The notes beneath the pieces were generated by a model. The model made no database searches, was not told the DNA's origin, and saw nothing but the letters and a program-made list of their open reading frames with translations. Shown in pieces: positions 40,231-40,833 of a stretch of DNA of 40,833 nt (its first letter is position 1; each line of letters opens with the position of its first letter). The stretch is from the NCBI GenBank assembly GCA_005881025.1, contig VBFO01000088.1, positions 1 through 40,833 of the forward strand, written 5' to 3'. Origin of the DNA: Chloroflexota bacterium (GTDB lineage: Bacteria > Chloroflexota > Dormibacteria > Dormibacterales > Dormibacteraceae). A program made the translations under genes and the position numbers.

Positions 40231-40761
40231 CTACGGGTAGAGCCACCTTCTCAGGAGCATGGTCAGCCTCGGCATGACGACATACGTGGCGGTCGTGACG
40301 ACGATCAACGCAAAGACCATGACCCTGATCAGGAGGGGCACGTTGGACACGAGAGGCACCACCAGCCACTGCAGCAGAAGCAGCAGTGGGAACACCCCGA
40401 TCCAGGTGGCCACCACCATCTTCCAGCGCGGGGGTGCCGGCCGCCCTGGCTGGTTCGGGAGCTCAAACCAGGTCTCCAGCCCGGTGAGATGCCTGTCGGT
40501 CGCGAGCGCTGCAAACGGCTCCAGCCTCCGCAGGAACTCGGCCCGCGTGGTCGAATCGTGCCAGTCGTGGAAGAGCGCGTCATTCTCAAATCTGTAAACG
40601 ACCTGGTAGCTCCCTTTCGAGCCCAGCCAGCTCGCGCCCATGTGCCCAGGGAACTGGGCCGCCGCCGCTGTGATGTCATGCGCCCAGTGCTCGAAGTCTG
40701 CGTCCCGACCCGGCTTGACGCGGAAGGTGGCGACGATGGTCACGGCATCTCCGGTGGCCAT
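40231..40761 (-). CDS. ABM-domain (antibiotic biosynthesis monooxygenase-like) protein with C-terminal membrane anchor
   Basis: This 176-aa protein has residues ~5-100 as a ferredoxin-like ABM domain (VTIVATFRVKPGRDADFEHW, HMGASWLGSKGSYQVVYRF). ABM proteins include cofactor-free monooxygenases and haem-degrading enzymes. Two helices follow at about residues 117-137 and 144-163, with a basic C-terminus, so the domain is held on the membrane. The ATG is supported by TAGACT 6 nt upstream. Confidence 0.87.
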   Translation of the reverse strand: MATGDAVTIVATFRVKPGRDADFEHWAHDITAAAAQFPGHMGASWLGSKGSYQVVYRFENDALFHDWHDSTTRAEFLRRLEPFAALATDRHLTGLETWFELPNQPGRPAPPRWKMVVATWIGVFPLLLLLQWLVVPLVSNVPLLIRVMVFALIVVTTATYVVMPRLTMLLRRWLYP

Positions 40762-40767
40762 GGCGGC

Positions 40768-40773
40768 AGTCTA
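40768..40773 (-). promoter_or_regulatory. putative leaderless -10 element for the ABM-domain gene
   Basis: TAGACT on the minus strand lies 6 nt before ATG 40761, with no ribosome site. It is divergent to the element at 40812. Confidence 0.5.
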
Positions 40774-40811
40774 TGTGCCTCGACCGTGGTGCGTTCGGGC
40801 CCTCCAGCCGC

Positions 40812-40817
40812 TAAGGT
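40812..40817 (+). promoter_or_regulatory. putative leaderless -10 element at the right edge
   Basis: TAAGGT, a 6-nt spacer, then ATG 40824. It has the same geometry as the other leaderless elements in the window. Confidence 0.4.
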
Positions 40818-40823
40818 GCACCA

Positions 40824-40833
40824 ATGGCCGCAC
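40824..40833 (+). CDS. first codons of a gene leaving the window
   Basis: ATG GCC GCA at the right edge, called only because of the TAAGGT element 6 nt upstream and the divergent position relative to the ABM-domain gene. Product unknown. Confidence 0.3.

Noticed and set aside
1-40833. CRISPR arrays, insertion sequences, phage or integration sites
   Set aside because: No regularly spaced direct repeats, transposase/integrase motifs or flanking inverted repeats were seen; gene content and codon use look uniformly chromosomal.

Overview
The window is a dense stretch of high-GC bacterial chromosome with about 40 genes. I saw no rRNA, convincing tRNA, insertion sequence, phage gene or CRISPR array. 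No gene-free stretch exceeds 300 bases. The longest are 36238-36470, filled by a cobalamin riboswitch, and 23377-23569, a divergent promoter region. Many starts are GTG or TTG. Several genes have a TAnnnT hexamer 5-8 nt before the start codon and no Shine-Dalgarno, the layout of leaderless transcription known from Actinobacteria and relatives. Two proteins belong to the deazaflavin (F420) oxidoreductase family. Together this suggests a terrestrial high-GC lineage such as Actinobacteriota or a Chloroflexota/Dormibacterota-like group. That placement is inference; no marker gene here settles it.

Layout. 3-1411: two overlapping membrane proteins with zinc ribbons, the first PrsW-like and cut by the window edge. 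1422-3809: LysE exporter, GNAT acetyltransferase and GT87-like glycosyltransferase; the last two diverge from a 34-bp gap. 3693-8021 (minus): P5C dehydrogenase (pruA), a degenerate crotonase and a DrrAB-type ABC exporter. 8120-15359 (plus): five tightly packed genes for a nucleotidyltransferase, a 1199-aa GT2/GT39-like fusion, a B12-binding radical SAM enzyme, a lipoprotein and a DoxX protein, which look like one envelope-related operon. 15393-20558: a small unknown protein, lactate permease and a GNAT/acyl-CoA synthetase fusion. 20555-23376: NAD(P)H:ferredoxin reductase-type flavoprotein, a small conserved protein with an apparent frameshift, and ilvE. 23570-26874: a small secreted protein, a DAG-kinase-like protein and a thymidylate-kinase-like/methyltransferase fusion. 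26871-30771 (minus): small membrane protein, DUF2079 protein, methyltransferase and GH3 lipoprotein. 30806-31672: divergent F420-type oxidoreductases. 31635-37544 (minus): cobalamin import and nucleotide-loop assembly, btuF-btuC-btuD-cobO-cobU-cobS behind a B12 riboswitch, with cobT upstream of the switch. 37558-40833: DUF4013, DUF4242, MFS, YjbR and ABM-domain proteins, and the first codons of a gene running off the window.

How the genes fit together. The B12 block imports corrinoid (BtuFCD), adenosylates it (CobO) and attaches the lower ligand (CobU, CobS, CobT). No corrin-ring synthesis gene is visible here, so the locus fits salvage. The B12-binding radical SAM enzyme at 12639 is a candidate consumer. 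Most convergent pairs overlap at their stop codons, leaving little room for intergenic terminators. The most unusual signals are unconventional gene starts (an SD-positioned CTG at 8120, an ACG at 13952, a frame break at 21854-21880), altered catalytic motifs in the crotonase, DAG-kinase-like and GH3 proteins, and two domain fusions.
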